A program made the translations under genes and the position numbers. A stretch of DNA of 64,000 nt, from the NCBI RefSeq assembly GCF_000764305.2, contig NW_025947428.1, positions 24,876 through 88,875 of the forward strand, given 5' to 3'. The stretch is from Hyalella azteca. Its lineage: Eukaryota; Arthropoda; Malacostraca; Amphipoda; Hyalellidae. Under the pieces are notes generated by a model. That model saw only the letters and a list, made by a program, of their open reading frames with translations, did no database searches and was not told the DNA's origin. Shown here piece by piece: positions 36,193 through 49,700 of this stretch; positions within the stretch are counted from its first letter, which is position 1; the number at the start of each line of letters is the position of its first letter.

Positions 36193-37774
36193 CAGAGGTG
36201 GGCAGTAGCGTGCTACATGTAGCGGCCGCTACATTTTCAGTAGCGGTAGCGGTAGCGGCACTACATTTAAGCAATTGTAGCGGTAGCGGTAGCGCCCGCT
36301 ACATATTTGAGTAGCGATACGAGGTTTTGCCGCTACAGCGCTACCGCTACATTTATAGATAAAGCCTTTAGATTTTACTTAATAGTATTAAATATTATTT
36401 AAAAACCAGCATGATACATACCTACAAAATATAAATTACAAAATAAAACTGTACGAAAGAATTCGGTGTAATGTTGTCAACCTCAGCCTGTTACTAGTGT
36501 CAACATGTTAGTTGTTCCTTGTTAAGTTGTTGCCAGTTACCACTTGTTCTTGTTGGGGCGCAAGCCGGAGGCCAGCTTTGCCATACTTCAAACTTATAGT
36601 TCATATTCCTTTCCATAGGTAAGAACGCTAGAGCGCATAACGGCCTATGAAGTCAAGTGCTCAAAGCCATAGCGCCGGATGTCCACAGCAACAAAATAAG
36701 CTTGCCGAAGGTAAACATTGCCATACTGCATATGGCCAAACCTCATCTGGCCTAACCTCTTCAGGCCTAACCAATTCGAGCTGCAACCTTTCTCCACCCA
36801 AAACAAACCTGAGCGGACCTAACCTAACCTCATTGGCTGCAAGAAGTTAAAAAGGCGGTTCAAGTGTTATGGAAGAGCCAGTCATTGGCTGCAAGAACGC
36901 TGTGAGCCGGGACAGCGTGAATAGGTTAGGCCAGAAGAGGTTAGGCCGGAGTAGGTACAGCCGGATGGGGAACTGCCTGCTTATGAGCGAGCATGCTTAA
37001 GCAGTGGTTGAAGACCAGCGGCGCTATTATCTTTCGGCAGTGTGTCGCTTGTCTGGGTTACGGAGTTCAAGCGTAGTCTGCGGCTTCTAGTTCTGAGGCT
37101 GAGTAAAGTTAATGCATGGTGAGGCTAGGCGTTGGCTCCAGGGCTTATTTAAGAGTGAAATTTGTGGCTAATGCGCCCCTTCTCGTTCCGTGCCAGCTGC
37201 CACCACATGTCCACGCAACATCGCGGACATCAGTCACCTAACTTCAGTTTGCTTACAGTTATTTTTACACAGTTATTTTTATGTTTCACCTTCCCTACAT
37301 GGATGTCTACTTTAATCTACCAATCTCAAAAATTATCCACATATACCTTATATAAAAATAAATGACTGATTTTATATGTATATGTGGATAATTTTTGAGA
37401 TTGGTAGATTAAAGTAGAAATCCATGTAGGGAAGGTAAAACATAAAAATAACTAACTTCTATTTACTGTATCTAACCGTACTATTTCGGTTAGGTTAATT
37501 GCAATAAAGTTGCATTGATATATTTTGAAAATGTTTTATTATCATTAAATGTTTATGAGTAAATCCGTATAGCAGAAAAATAAATATTTAGAGATTTTCA
37601 ATAATTTTGGCCATTGTAGCGGCTAATGTAGCGGCGCTACATTTTACTGTAGTGGTAGCGGTAACGCCCGCTACAATCTAGTGGGTGTAGCGGTAGCGGT
37701 AACGCCGCTACATTTCGAGCATGTAGCGGTAGCGGTAGCGCCGCTACATTTCAAAGTAGCGCTGCCCCGCTCTG
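36193..37774. mobile_element. hAT-like non-autonomous element with TAGCGG-rich ends and foldback core
   Basis: The element starts CAGAGGTGGGCAG and ends CTGCCCCGCTCTG. These are imperfect terminal inverted repeats of the CAGAG type seen in many hAT elements. The subterminal 150 bp on each side are packed with GTAGCGGTAGCGG and its reverse complement. The centre (37272-37452) is a foldback with arms of about 80 bp. No transposase is encoded and no 8-bp target duplication could be matched, so the family assignment is tentative. Confidence 0.6.
37272..37452. repeat. Long internal inverted repeat (foldback)
   Basis: The left arm, starting GTTATTTTTATGTTT, is nearly the reverse complement of the right arm ending ACATAAAAATAAC. 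The arms are about 80 bp with a short AT-rich spacer, and lie inside the element 36193-37774. Confidence 0.9.
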
Positions 37775-37848
37775 GAGCCTCACTTATATATAGAGGCAAC
37801 TTTAACCTATAGAGAGTTTAAACTATACAATAATCAGTGCAGCATGTG

Positions 37849-37978
37849 AACTTATAACCTTTAGGTTAATTAACCGTTTGAAATCTGCAACGAGCGTTTC
37901 AGACAAGTGACACNAACTTATAACCTTTAGGTTATTTAAACGTTTGAAATCTGCAACGAGCGTTTCAGACACGTGACA
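37849..37978. repeat. 65-bp direct duplication separated by an N
   Basis: AACTTATAACCTTTAGGTTA and the following 45 bp occur on both sides of the N at 37914 with a few differences. This looks like two allelic contig ends placed side by side. Confidence 0.85.
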
Positions 37979-40533
37979 CAGCACTTTTATGCAGCTTTAG
38001 TGTATTGACTGCTAAACCCACCGTTAAACAATGCATGAAGGTCTAACCTTTAGGCTCGCAAAACAGCTTCAAGATCAGTAATGTGCTCGCTATATCGGTA
38101 ACAAGAGGAGTGTGTATATAACGACATGGAGCGAAATACGAAAACGTGACTCCCGATATACACATAGACTTTGCATCAGAAACAGGAAGTTTTGAATTTG
38201 CGATATTGTGTGTCCCACCATTTCATAAGGAAAAAAGGAATGAAATTAGACTCTCGGTTAAGATGAAAATAACTGTTTACACCTCAACTCATTTGAAATT
38301 TTGATATTATGCCCTTCTAATAATAGATTGAAACTCGTAGGTGATTAAGAGCTTGAAACAGTCACGATATCAAACCTAGCAATCAGATAAAAATCATAAA
38401 ACAATGAAATACGCATGCACATCGGAATGCAAAGTAAATAAAATTTTCAATGTAATGGTCATAACCTTAAGAAGTACGACAGGAGAATTGTTTGAGAAGC
38501 CAGTGGAGTGCATGGGAACAAAATGTCAATGATCGCGAGGGTCCTTAGCTTCTGCCAAAATTTCTCGAAATCTAACCTAAACCAATCTTTACCATGCAAT
38601 GTAGTTCACGCATTGATTCTGAAGACGCATTATACACAAGATTTCATACACAATTAATCTAATGGCCCTGGGCCTTCATCAATGTGTTACAGTAGCTATA
38701 AGGGTCATTCAACATGATAATTTAGGGTCATTTGTTTAGTGTTTATTAATTTAGTAGGTGCATTTGTTGGTTATGTATATTTATAGAAAAATTAGAAATA
38801 CCATACAAATCTTTAATCATTGTTTGTTTGTTTTCCATAAAAAAATTCCCCCAATTAATAGAAGTTAAATTCCACTAACATCGTTACTTAAAGAAACGAA
38901 CCGAAGATCCGATTAAATTATGACTAATGGATGAAGTGAATCAAGTATCAATTATTCAGGTGCGTTGCATGGTCAAGCTGATGTATGAGTAACATTAACG
39001 TAAATTGTATATCTTTCGTCAAGACTAACAACCGTTTACTTTATACTTATAAATAAAGATCACCAGATTCTTGTTAGGATCCTAAAAAGTTTATATTATC
39101 ATGTTGACTTAAATTGAAGTTCATTCCCCAGCTTCTGGTGAAATTTAATTTTTCAATTGAATGTGAAGGCTACGCAATCACATTATAGTGTTCACTTTCA
39201 TCGATATGCGTTTGACGTCGTCAATTTTTTGTCGTTATATTTAATAATATAAAATCAATAGGTATAAAGCTAGACGTAAAAGGGTGCATGATATTGCTTC
39301 TACACATTGGGTCTGATCGCTACACAGCACGCATTACGGCGTCGACATAAACCATTGAAATTCTGTAATGTTAGCGCCATTATTGAATATTTAAATTATT
39401 TGTGATCACTTAGTTTTTTAATGCCTTTAAATTTTGCACTAATTCACCCGCTAAAAATGCGATGCGATAGGAAATAAGTCATTAAAACATTATTTAGAGT
39501 AAATTATGTCACCTACCGTATCACAAAACGAAAAAAAAACACCGACGGAATAAATAATATTTTGGACTGTTTTCAGCCTGTCATCACCGTAGAGAAATGT
39601 TGAACATTCACGTTAAAGAAGACTAATAAAAAAGAAGATGTACAGCATGACAGACTGAGTTGATCAGAAGTCAGAAGGGATATGAGACGCTGTGGTCCGC
39701 ATGCCAAGTACTTGCAGTTCGACAAAACTCCGAAACCTCGTTCTTGTGATCGGTCTTCCAAGAGCCGGAAAGTAAGGTTTTATCCTCGGATCGAATAAAG
39801 TGACGAATTCAATTTCCAATTGTACGAAGGTACTAAATACTCCAAAAAAATTCAATTTGCTAAGCAAGTAACACGGTTGTGAAAGCAGCAATTAATTAGC
39901 ACAGAGCCATTTCTACTTTCGATCCATTCAAGCATGAATAACCAGAATTTGTTCGTATAAATACTATTCACAGCGACATACAACAGAGCTAGCTTTTACA
40001 ACCATACAAAAATGATCACTTTTGCGTGTTCCTGCGGTAACAGGTGTTTCCGTGATTAACCAAATTAATCACATGGGAGTTCGTTTTTTTTTATATTTGC
40101 GTACGTCCCTCCTGCTAACAGATTTGTAAATCCAAAATCCAGGGATTTAGGGATCTAGGGATCCAAAAGCTCAAAATCTAGGGATCCAAAAAGCTAGAGC
40201 TCAAACGTGAAAGTTTCAATAGAAAATGCTTTCACATAACTTGAAAAAGAAGACGCCCTCATAACAATCGATATCCCTAAAAACTTTATGCATACGTAAG
40301 CCAAGTTATTCACCTATATGAGATAGTAAATTTACCTGCATGCGTAACATGCAGAAACAATCTAGTCGCCCGTACGCATAGGTAGCACGTGGATCACGGC
40401 TGTGACCAGAGAAAGCTCACGGTCAAGGACGACACAAGAGGACGAATATCGACCCTGCATGGGACGAAGACTGGCACAGAGCATATGTGTCAAGCTGGCA
40501 CTGCGAAAAATTGCAGTTATTGAGAACGTTTTT
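37979..40533. other. No confident gene
   Basis: AT-rich. A TATAAATA motif at about 39957 precedes an ATG at 40012, but no exon structure follows. 40135-40200 repeats AGGGATCCAAAA. Confidence 0.45.
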
Positions 40534-40672
40534 AGCGCATTTCCTTATTTATAGAAAAAAGGCACTATTGTGCTCGTCTTGTCCGTCCGTCCGTCCGTCT
40601 GTCTGTCCGTGATTTCACGTTTTCGTCAACGAGAAAATGCGCTCTCTGTCACTCACTGCAGGGAGTACTGAG
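40534..40672 (-). mobile_element. MITE-1 copy C (reverse orientation)
   Basis: The same element inverted: AGCGCATTTCCTTATTTAT at the left and GAGAAAATGCGCT at 40631-40643, followed by the reversed leader ending GAGTACTGAGT. The interior is an expanded GTCC(G) run. Confidence 0.85.
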
Positions 40673-43494
40673 TTATATATACCGCACCTTGTGCATATGT
40701 TTTCAAATACTATTATAACTTGATTTGCGTGTATTTCTATCAAAATTTATTTACAGTATTATTGGAAAGCTTCAACCAAGTTCGGTTGGGCTCAACTCTC
40801 GCAGTCTCGCTTGTCTGCGTCGCGCTCGTTAAGTGTTTTTCGTCAAGCCAACACATTCGTTTTTCGCTTTAGCTTTGGATTTGGAGTATTGGAAATTGTC
40901 TAAACATCACTGTTCTCTATTTTGTACCGAGCAAAGATTAAATCTTGTCTAACAAAATCCGCTCACATTCGCCTACTCTTTCAAAATTCTGTTTTTCCAC
41001 AGCCGTACGAGAGCGTTGCATTATCAACATTCGTATACAATATAATTAGCTTATACAGAAATTTATTTCACACACATGAAAATCTTCCTCAGTCAGAAAA
41101 TTTTTTCCCGCGTGAATAAAATTCATTGCGAGCCTTCAAGTTCCCTGAGAAAAGCATAGTATCAGAACTATTGATATATCTTGACGCATCGAAACGTCTA
41201 CCGCGTCGTCCGCGATAACTGCATAAACCGATAAAGATAAACGAAGTATCAGAATTGATACACTCTGACGTATCGGAACATACACCGCGTCGTCCAATAA
41301 CTGCATAATGTTTAATCAAACATCAAAGCGTGTAATAGTCCAAGTGAAAAATACAACTGAAGATAATCATTTCCTTGTGATAACCATTATCATGAGAAGT
41401 GCCTGATACGACTGCCGTTATGGTGGGTCGGGTATAGTGGTGCTGCGTCAATTTACCGCACGGATGTCACATCACGTTAAGTGATTTACTTACAAATAAC
41501 TCATTCATAACATTATTGCATGTTAACACCTCTAATCTACAGAGGAGTAGCTTTAAATAAATAGTTGAGAACGATGCAACATTTGTACTCTGAGACGGAG
41601 CTTCACATATCCTAAATGATAACGCTAATGCAAGTTAGCATATAAGATCAGTTCACCTAAAAGATTTAATTTCAAAATATGAATCAAAATAATTGTAATG
41701 TCGGCAATAAGTTAACATCAGTTTCATCCTTCACCTTGAACAAACATTTGATACGCGACCTCTACCCCGTCATTTGGCCCCGCCAGTGGATGTATCTTTT
41801 GCGCATCACCTGCACGTAGAGTCAAGTCTACACCTTCACATGATTGGTCAATGACTAGATGTGGGCACTTTTTCTCCTAGGTTATGTTATTCTCTTTGAT
41901 ATTTTTTTAACAGAATTGCGCAACGGTTGTGGCATGGCAACACTGCAAAGTGTGCACGTTTGTTCGCTGCAACGGCGACCAGCAAGCAACCTAACTTGTT
42001 CTTAGCGCCTCCCTTGGGCTCTCTTATCTATGACTGAGGACGACGAGCTCGAGCACAAACGCACGTGCTAGACATGCAACAGCAGCAACAAAAATGCACC
42101 TCACGTACTAATTTCTTCGTACGAAATAATTTGCACTCACGAGAAGATACGAGAAATTTCAACCGCGGAAACTTCAAAGCGAATCAACGGTCTTGGCACA
42201 ACTGCAGCGTCTGTGCTTATCACAAGTGGCAATGCAGCGCATGAGCGTTCAACCGTCACACACCTCCCCTCGGCACTCCACAACAGGCACTGACTGGGCC
42301 CCAAGACCAGTAAATGCAAGCATCTCTTGCCCGGCTGCCAAGTTGATCCTTGGTGAATAATTTAGACCTTGATTCACGTAGCATTTGCATGTGAGCAACG
42401 AAGTGTGAAACCAAACCAATGTCACTGGTGCCAGCCTGCAATGAGTAGGTGTTCGCTCGGTGCCACGTGGGCGGTATCTTATGGTACTCTGCATGGTGAC
42501 AGATCAAGCCTTCTATGTCTCAATGGTTGCCGTTTAGCTTCCGCATTACATTATGGTGTAACTAGCGTTTGACGTCGTTCTTCATAATTATGCGAATAAT
42601 TATTCCGATGTTTTCGGAATGGATTTCTCATTGCTTTCTTATCCACCAAAAGAACATTTTACTTCAATTAAAAGCGCAATAAATTTCGATTAGGTATTAT
42701 AATTAATTTGTTAATAAGATTGTATAATACTCGACTTCATTGCAGCTGACAGAAGCGTGAAGGAGATTTGATATGATGGTCAAGGCGACTATTGCCAGTT
42801 GTGCCTTGTATCTATGCACGTTTATTGCATAGATAACGAGAGATCTTCCGAACATTGTTCCTAGACTCTATCACTTTATTAAATCAGTCAATTAATGTTA
42901 TATACAAAACAAACTAGGAGGCGGTTTCCATCGAGATTTTCTTCAAACATTACTCGTTATTCCAACTCGCAGTTTAGGTAATAATTAATTGTGAGGAAAT
43001 TTCCGTTGCGTTGAAAAATGGGAACTAATATGTTATCTATTTACCGGACAAAGTCCTTTTATGGATTGCTAGCTTCTCGTTGATGATCGTGTTAGCAATC
43101 ATGCTTCATCACGCATGTCGAATACTTCGGTAGGATAGTGAAAAAATAAAACATCACAGGAGCTTCATATTTTAATTCTCTTTTCGAGTGATGAAATTAC
43201 TGCTAAGTTCATATGATCGCAAAACAAATTAGTTTTGAAAATCACGAGATTTGATAACCAAACAAAATAAGAAGTTTATGCTGGAAAAATACACGTGCTG
43301 TATAATAAATAAGAAATTTTACCTTTACGTTAGAATTAATTTCAATCGTTAAAATATACACAGCGAGGTAACGCAAAATATGAAACTGCGCTAGTCGGTA
43401 AAAAATTCTATTAACCATAGAATTGTCCATGTCATCGACGAAAAGATAATATACAGTTCTTTTATCCCAAAATATTGGAAAAGAAGCTAAATTA
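40673..43494. other. No confident gene; about 100-bp duplication at 41150-41310
   Basis: 41158-41225 and 41249-41307 are related copies sharing GTATCAGAA, then CCGCGTCGTCC, then AACTGCATAA. 41750-42570 is GC-balanced with several overlapping short frames, none with supporting motifs. Confidence 0.45.
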
Positions 43495-43738
43495 CTACCA
43501 ATCTGCCGCTAGGAACATCAAGTTATTAATATCATTCACTACAGTGTCCTCCGCCTCAGTCTTGTCGGCTTGGCGAGGCCACCTGCGATGACCATCAGGG
43601 ATCGGTATCGCCGTGACAGTTACTGGCACCGACAACAACCGACGGGCCAGCGCGGCCAACGTCGGCAGCTGGGGACCCTTCTGTCGCCACCATTCGTCGG
43701 TAGCCGTGCCCGACGGGGGGAAGGGCAGCCCTTGGTAC
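43495..43738 (-). CDS. BED/hAT gene, exon 8 (dimerisation region and stop)
   Basis: The acceptor ATATTTTTACAG is followed by sequence that completes the AGG codon begun in exon 7. The exon reads DEWWRQKGPQLPTLAALARR and then LLSVPV, the classic hAT C-terminal dimerisation signature, and ends NNLMFLAADW-stop, which matches the usual final helix. The intervening SER-FS stretch is replaced by unrelated sequence. It has no ATG of its own and is much more GC-rich than its surroundings. Confidence 0.8.
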
Positions 43739-46700
43739 CTGTAAAAATATGAAAAAAATTATGCTATTGGAACACAATGTTATTTAGTAGGTTAATTTCT
43801 TGGGTTTGAACATTTAAAGAAATATCATAAAAATCATCAATCAAGAGAAGATTTATTAATTTATTATTTATTTAATAGCCAACAAACATTACATGTCCGG
43901 ACAACTTTCGACGTCTAGAAATTATCCAGTTCAGAATATTTAACATCGGATGCAAAGAATCCTGAGTTGCAGTTGATTTCTTATTTAGTCACCATTATCG
44001 ATAATAGCAACTTATTCCAGCTACCTGCTAAGTTCAAGGTCCACAGGCGAGTCTTCTCCGTTTTGATCGCCTGGATTCGACTGCATGTAGTGGGCGATTG
44101 ACGTGAAGCGACTCTTGCTCCTGGACCCATGGCTGGACCCATGTGTGTCGACAAGCCTGCTCGTATCCACGTCAGTGCAATACTTTCTATTCTTTTCGTT
44201 ATTTTTTACTATTCCGCTTGAAAATCCGCCGGATGAATTTTCGATTGCTTCATTGGCCTCACTAGGGACGGTTCTGTCTTCAGAGAAATCTCCATGATTA
44301 AGTTGAATTTTGTCCTTTTTTCCGTCGTCTGCACTGCAACCGTCATGGGCGTCTCTTCCAAAAATAACATCTGGTATTATTCTCAATTTTTTATGTACAG
44401 CATCCCCGTCCGTTTCAGATCCATTGTTCTGCAGGGATTCCATACATCGTTTCGCAGTAGGTGAAACTGTCATATTGCTTTCTAACAGAGAAACCAACGT
44501 AGGATGCCCACGAGGTCTGCTGCAGCTCCTGACGGGAGGCTTCTGGTACAAGTTCGAGGAATCGTCCTCAAGCAAAGCCTTCAACGTTGGATTCTTCTGT
44601 TTTTCTCCTGCACTGTCCTCATCCATGCTTTTATCGTCCAGGACAACCACGAGATCATTGACACCATTACTTAGTCTTGAAGTTTTTGAATCATCGCTTA
44701 TGTCAAGACTTATAATTTTCAAAGTATTATCAAACTTACTTTCATTGTTCTTCTTTTCGACAACATGTGTTGTTGCTGAATTAATTTCGTTTACGTCGCT
44801 AACCAGTATACGGGTCTGGTTCGATGTAATCCCGGCGTCCCGGTCATAGTTCTCAGGTATCCAAAAGTCCGAACCAATGCAGGAAATATCTGATGCTAAC
44901 TTCTTTACCCATGACAAAGTTTTCTTAGTTTCTTCAGCATCGAGCATGGCCAGGCTTTTGAAATGAGGGGTGAGGAATGTAGCAACAAAATGTGCAGGAT
45001 GAGCTATCAAAAAGTTCGTTACGACTTCAAACCCAACCTCATGAAGAGACAAACACGAATTGCTTTTCAGAGGCATGGCGTTGGTCGATGTGGCTCCAGT
45101 ATACGAGTCGCAACTTTCCGTTTCTCGGCCATCATGTGGAAGACTTATGTCCGGTTTTACTTTCTTAGAACTTTTACAATAAATGCAAGAACTTTCCTCG
45201 CTATAATTTTTCAATTTTGAATCAGATGTGTTATTCTTCAAAGTCTTCTCAGCATCTGCTGAATATTGTCGTAGAGTTTTAACCCAAGGCAAGAATTTCC
45301 CTAGACTAGGTTCATTGATGTCGGAACAATCCAGGTCTCTGAGAGCAGCATCGAAAGGCTCAAAGTAATCGCAAATTTCTGAAAGAATCGCAAAGTCCGC
45401 CATAGCTTTTGAAGTTTGATGAGCGATATTCTCTAAATTGGAATTCACTATAGCATTTTTTGTGTTTTCAACTGCATTGTCTACTGCCGCGATGTCTCCG
45501 CATTCGGAAACAGATTTAAAGGAATTGCTTCTTGAAGATTCGTCGATATTTGATGCCGAGTTAATTTTACATGAAGAACTAATAGCTTCTGAACAGGAAG
45601 CTTTTAGGCAAGATTTTGCGAATAAATTTTCAATTTCCTTTTTTCGTTGATAAGTAAATTTCACTTGAGAAAGATTGAATACGCCAAAATCCTGAAAAAT
45701 GGACATAGATTAGAATTTCAGAACCATGAACACCGAAATGCATAAAATTTTTGAATTTATGTTATTTCCTTGACAAATCTTCTCCATAAGTGTGGGCGTT
45801 GGAATAAATAATTTTCATAACTATGGTCAATTTTACAGTACTTCAGACTAAATAACTTACCTCATATACTTTGGCTTGCGCTGCCACATCGCAGGCGCCT
45901 GCAGCGAGACTTGAATGATACGAATTTCTGAGATCCTTAATCAGCTGCAAATTTGTTGCCAAGGCGTCACCGTAAAACCTACACAGGCGGCTGTGGTTCA
46001 GGATCCGCGACGTGAGATCCTGAATCGCGGACCGTCCGCAAGGCACGGGATCCGCCATCGTAAGCTTTCTGCCCCCAGATGGAGGTGACCTCCCAGTTGC
46101 AGGTCCATCAGCTGGTTTAGGAGGACCGCTACGAAGAGGGTAAGCAACCGAGTCTCCAAGGATGATAAGTTGATCCTGAAAGAATGTTTCGAAAATTAGC
46201 CAACTCGAATTACCTCATTCGAATTCTTTTCATTCACCAAGGATCATGAAGGATGATAAGCGTAACTGGAGTTGAAATTCAGAACCAGCCCAATTTAGAG
46301 CTTTATCGCCTAAAATGCCTAAAACTGCAATGGCAATTGCAGTAATTAAAAGAAACACATATATCAATATTTTTTTTTGTCTTGCACGGAGCTTTCAAAA
46401 ATATTTTTAACCAGCAAAATAGTATCAAAATTTCAAATTGCATAAATCGGAAAAATATTATAGTCTTTACGGAAAAGGTACGAAGAGAACCGAGAAATTA
46501 CAAATTTTAGAAAACGAGTTTTGTGCGTTAACTAAATCGTTTTCGGAAATAATTTTTTCAAAACTTAAAACTAAGTCTATTGGATCTGACATTAAAAAAA
46601 TCAAGCTCTTCATTCAAGAGTATAACCAAAGAAAAATATCTAATGACACCCGTCTTTGAACAAGTAACTCAAACTGAAGCTAACTGTTTGGTCTTGCAGC

Positions 46701-49700
46701 CCGAGCAGCGCGAGAGCCCCACGCAGCTGCTGACGCAGACGTCCTGAGCCATCGTACGGCCACGTGCCCACCAATGCCCCGCTGGCCCTCCTGCCGGCGA
46801 CATGAAGTCGGCAGCTCACCCAAGTCCTCTGATGAAACACAGCGGTGTTATCTCTTAAGCTAGAGCGAGATCGGTTGCTTCAAACTTATATAGTACCTTT
46901 TACATTACGATTCCACTTTAGAAAGGAAATTTGCTGTTTAAGAAAGGACTCTTATCAAAATTAAGAACTAATAGTAACAAGCATTGTATTCATAACGTGT
47001 AGAATTTTTTGTTATTTCATTGATCTCAAGAATACTTTGAGACAAAATTTCATTAAATTTGATCACTATTTTTTTGTGAACAAATAACGTTCAATCTGTT
47101 TCTTCGTTTGATCTCACTCCGTCCTCGTGCCGCGTCGTGGCGACGGCCAGACATCCGCCCTCCGACGCGACGCTCTGCGCCAGCTCGGCGGCCACGAGGC
47201 TGCGCTTCAGGGCAGCCATGTCAGCTGCGCGGTGGCGGATATCGCTGGCAGAGGGCAGAAGCTTTTCTGCCCTTTAATAAAAAAAATATACTCAGTACTC
47301 ACTACAGTGAGTGACAGAGAGCGCATTTTCTCGTCGACGAAAACGTGGAGTCACGAACGGACAAACGGACAGGCGGATGGACGGATATGACGAGCCCAAT
47401 AGCGCCTTTTTTCCATAAATGAGAAAATGCGCTAAAAAGAATCAAATGAACGCAGCTTGATCAGGATATACAATATACAACAATATGAATTGCTAAATTA
47501 ATGATACTATAAGAGCAATAAAATGAACATGGAAAATAATAATAAAAATAATATGATACAACTACATATAGGAGAAATAAAATTAAAAAGACTAATTTCT
47601 TTTCTTCTATTTTTAAATGAAGTTTAATCCTGAAATAAAAATTTCTCAATATCAGACAAAAACCTCCAAAAGTTTTATACGGTAATATTTCAAATTTGGA
47701 ACAAATTCAGAACACAAACTCACAACAGAGTCCCGCATTGCGCGCCGATGTTGAGGAATGCCTGACACAGCTCCCGAAGACCTGAGCCACGGATGTCATC
47801 AAACCAGCGGCCATCAAGGCAGCAGAAAGCAACGGCGGCGTCGAGGGCTGCCTTGTATGCCAAATTTAAGCTCTTTCCGTTGGCTCCTGCCTCCTGCGAA
47901 TCATTACTACCATTGAGTGACGTCTCTTTTCCAGTGATTGTATTTCTGCTGGTCCCCGACCGAACCGTGTCCCCTGGATGTCGTGTCTGACGAGGAAATA
48001 CGTCTTTGTGACGTGAACGTCGCGGTTTTCTGGAGTTTAGGGGCGCCGAACCTCCAAAGTGTACTCCGTCATGAGTATTGAAGGGGAAATGTGGGGAAGG
48101 TGTTTGGGGAGCGTGACCGAAAGGACTTAGTTGGGGTCTTAATGCGCTGATTGGGTCAAATGATGGGAAAATGGTCATATTAGCAGCATTTTGAGAAGGG
48201 TTTTGCGGCGATAAGGCGTTTGGAGGTGAACGCCACATGAATTTTTGGTGGTCCTGAGTGACAGGTTCAGGGCTGAAGAGAGGGAAGAAGAGTTGGGGTT
48301 GACTCACGAAGTCATCACGAGGTAGTTGGGGAGAGGCAGACTCCGAAGATCTTGAGCCTGGCGATTCTGGGCTGAGATAAAACAAATTTTCATTCAATTG
48401 AAACCACGACGAAGAACTAATAATTAGGTGAGTCAAATTTTTCCCACAAATCCTTCATGGCATCTAATGATTTTGAAACATTATTCTAGAAAACTAATTA
48501 AAATAAGGTAGAAAATCCTTCCCATATTTTTTGGCGATTAATTCATAATAATGAAGCATAATTTCAAAAACTACCGAATACTGATAATGAAGTCTTTGGA
48601 AACCAGAGAATTTTATATTAGAACATACAAGCCTAACTTAATAGCAAAAAGACGTTTCTGTTCTAGAACATCAGTCTTTCAGGTATTGCAGTGATACGAA
48701 ACATCGAATTTGGCAACAACACGAGCAATTAGAACGCAGAACCAGAACTACAACCTCTCACAACAACCTGCAGCAATAATATGTAGTAACGTAATATAAC
48801 CCACGAAACCGACCGCAATAACATGATTGAAAAACAATTAGCGACCGAATTTCGAAAGTCTGGCGAACAACCGGCTGTACTTATCAATTGAAAATTTTGT
48901 TGATACAAGCCTGTGATACACCATTGTATAAGTATGCTGTAATTTAATCTGGTAATAATTTTTGTAAGAACCGGTCGCCTTCAGCAACAATCTGCTGAAA
49001 TATGCTGTCGTAATAACCTATTATAAAAACTTTTTGTTAAATGTCGTAATAGACTGTTTTAAATACTGTTTGTTATAGTCTATTACACTCTATAGACTTT
49101 GTAAAAATCTGCCACAGAAACCTCCATAATAATGCATCGTCACGAGCTTTTATATCAATCATCACTATATAAATCTTAGAATTCCAACTGACCTGTCGTG
49201 AGCAATACGGTGACCGCTGCAGCGCTGAACATGGGCCACGAGGGGGGCTGTGGTACTTGTCAATTTGTGCTTCAATAAATTTCTGCACGATAAACACACA
49301 ACATAAGTTGTGTCTTGTCCAAATTCGTTGAATACTCTTTCAAAATGTTGCCAGATCCGTGACTTCGAATTCATCTTGACGAGTCTGCACTGACCCAACT
49401 GCACCAGACTCTTGACTTCGTCTTCTGTGTATGTCACGATCGGCAGGGCAGGTGACAACCGCTATAAATATTCACATGTTAAGTTAAAATTAAAGAAATT
49501 TATTATCTAGTACTTTAACATTTATTTTATGCCAAACACTATTTGGATATAATAATTAAGTTTTTTAATCTCAAACAGGAAGGGTGAGGCCTGCAGTTCT
49601 ATAACTTACCCGTGGAGACCGCGAGTCGGAAACTCGTTGGAGGTCCGGAGCATGGGTGAAATAGTAACTGGCATCCTGGCATGGGGACAGAAAGCTGCTT

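Noticed and set aside
36730..36840. Several CCTAA/CCTAACCT motifs as telomeric repeat
   Set aside because: The copies are few, irregular and interspersed with other sequence inside the hAT-like element. There is no (TTAGG)n array.
44021..45706. 561-codon frame as a complete single-exon gene starting at its own ATG
   Set aside because: Its start lies in intron sequence just before the acceptor at 45692, and its stop follows a donor. Phase-matched exons on both sides extend it into the BED/hAT gene.
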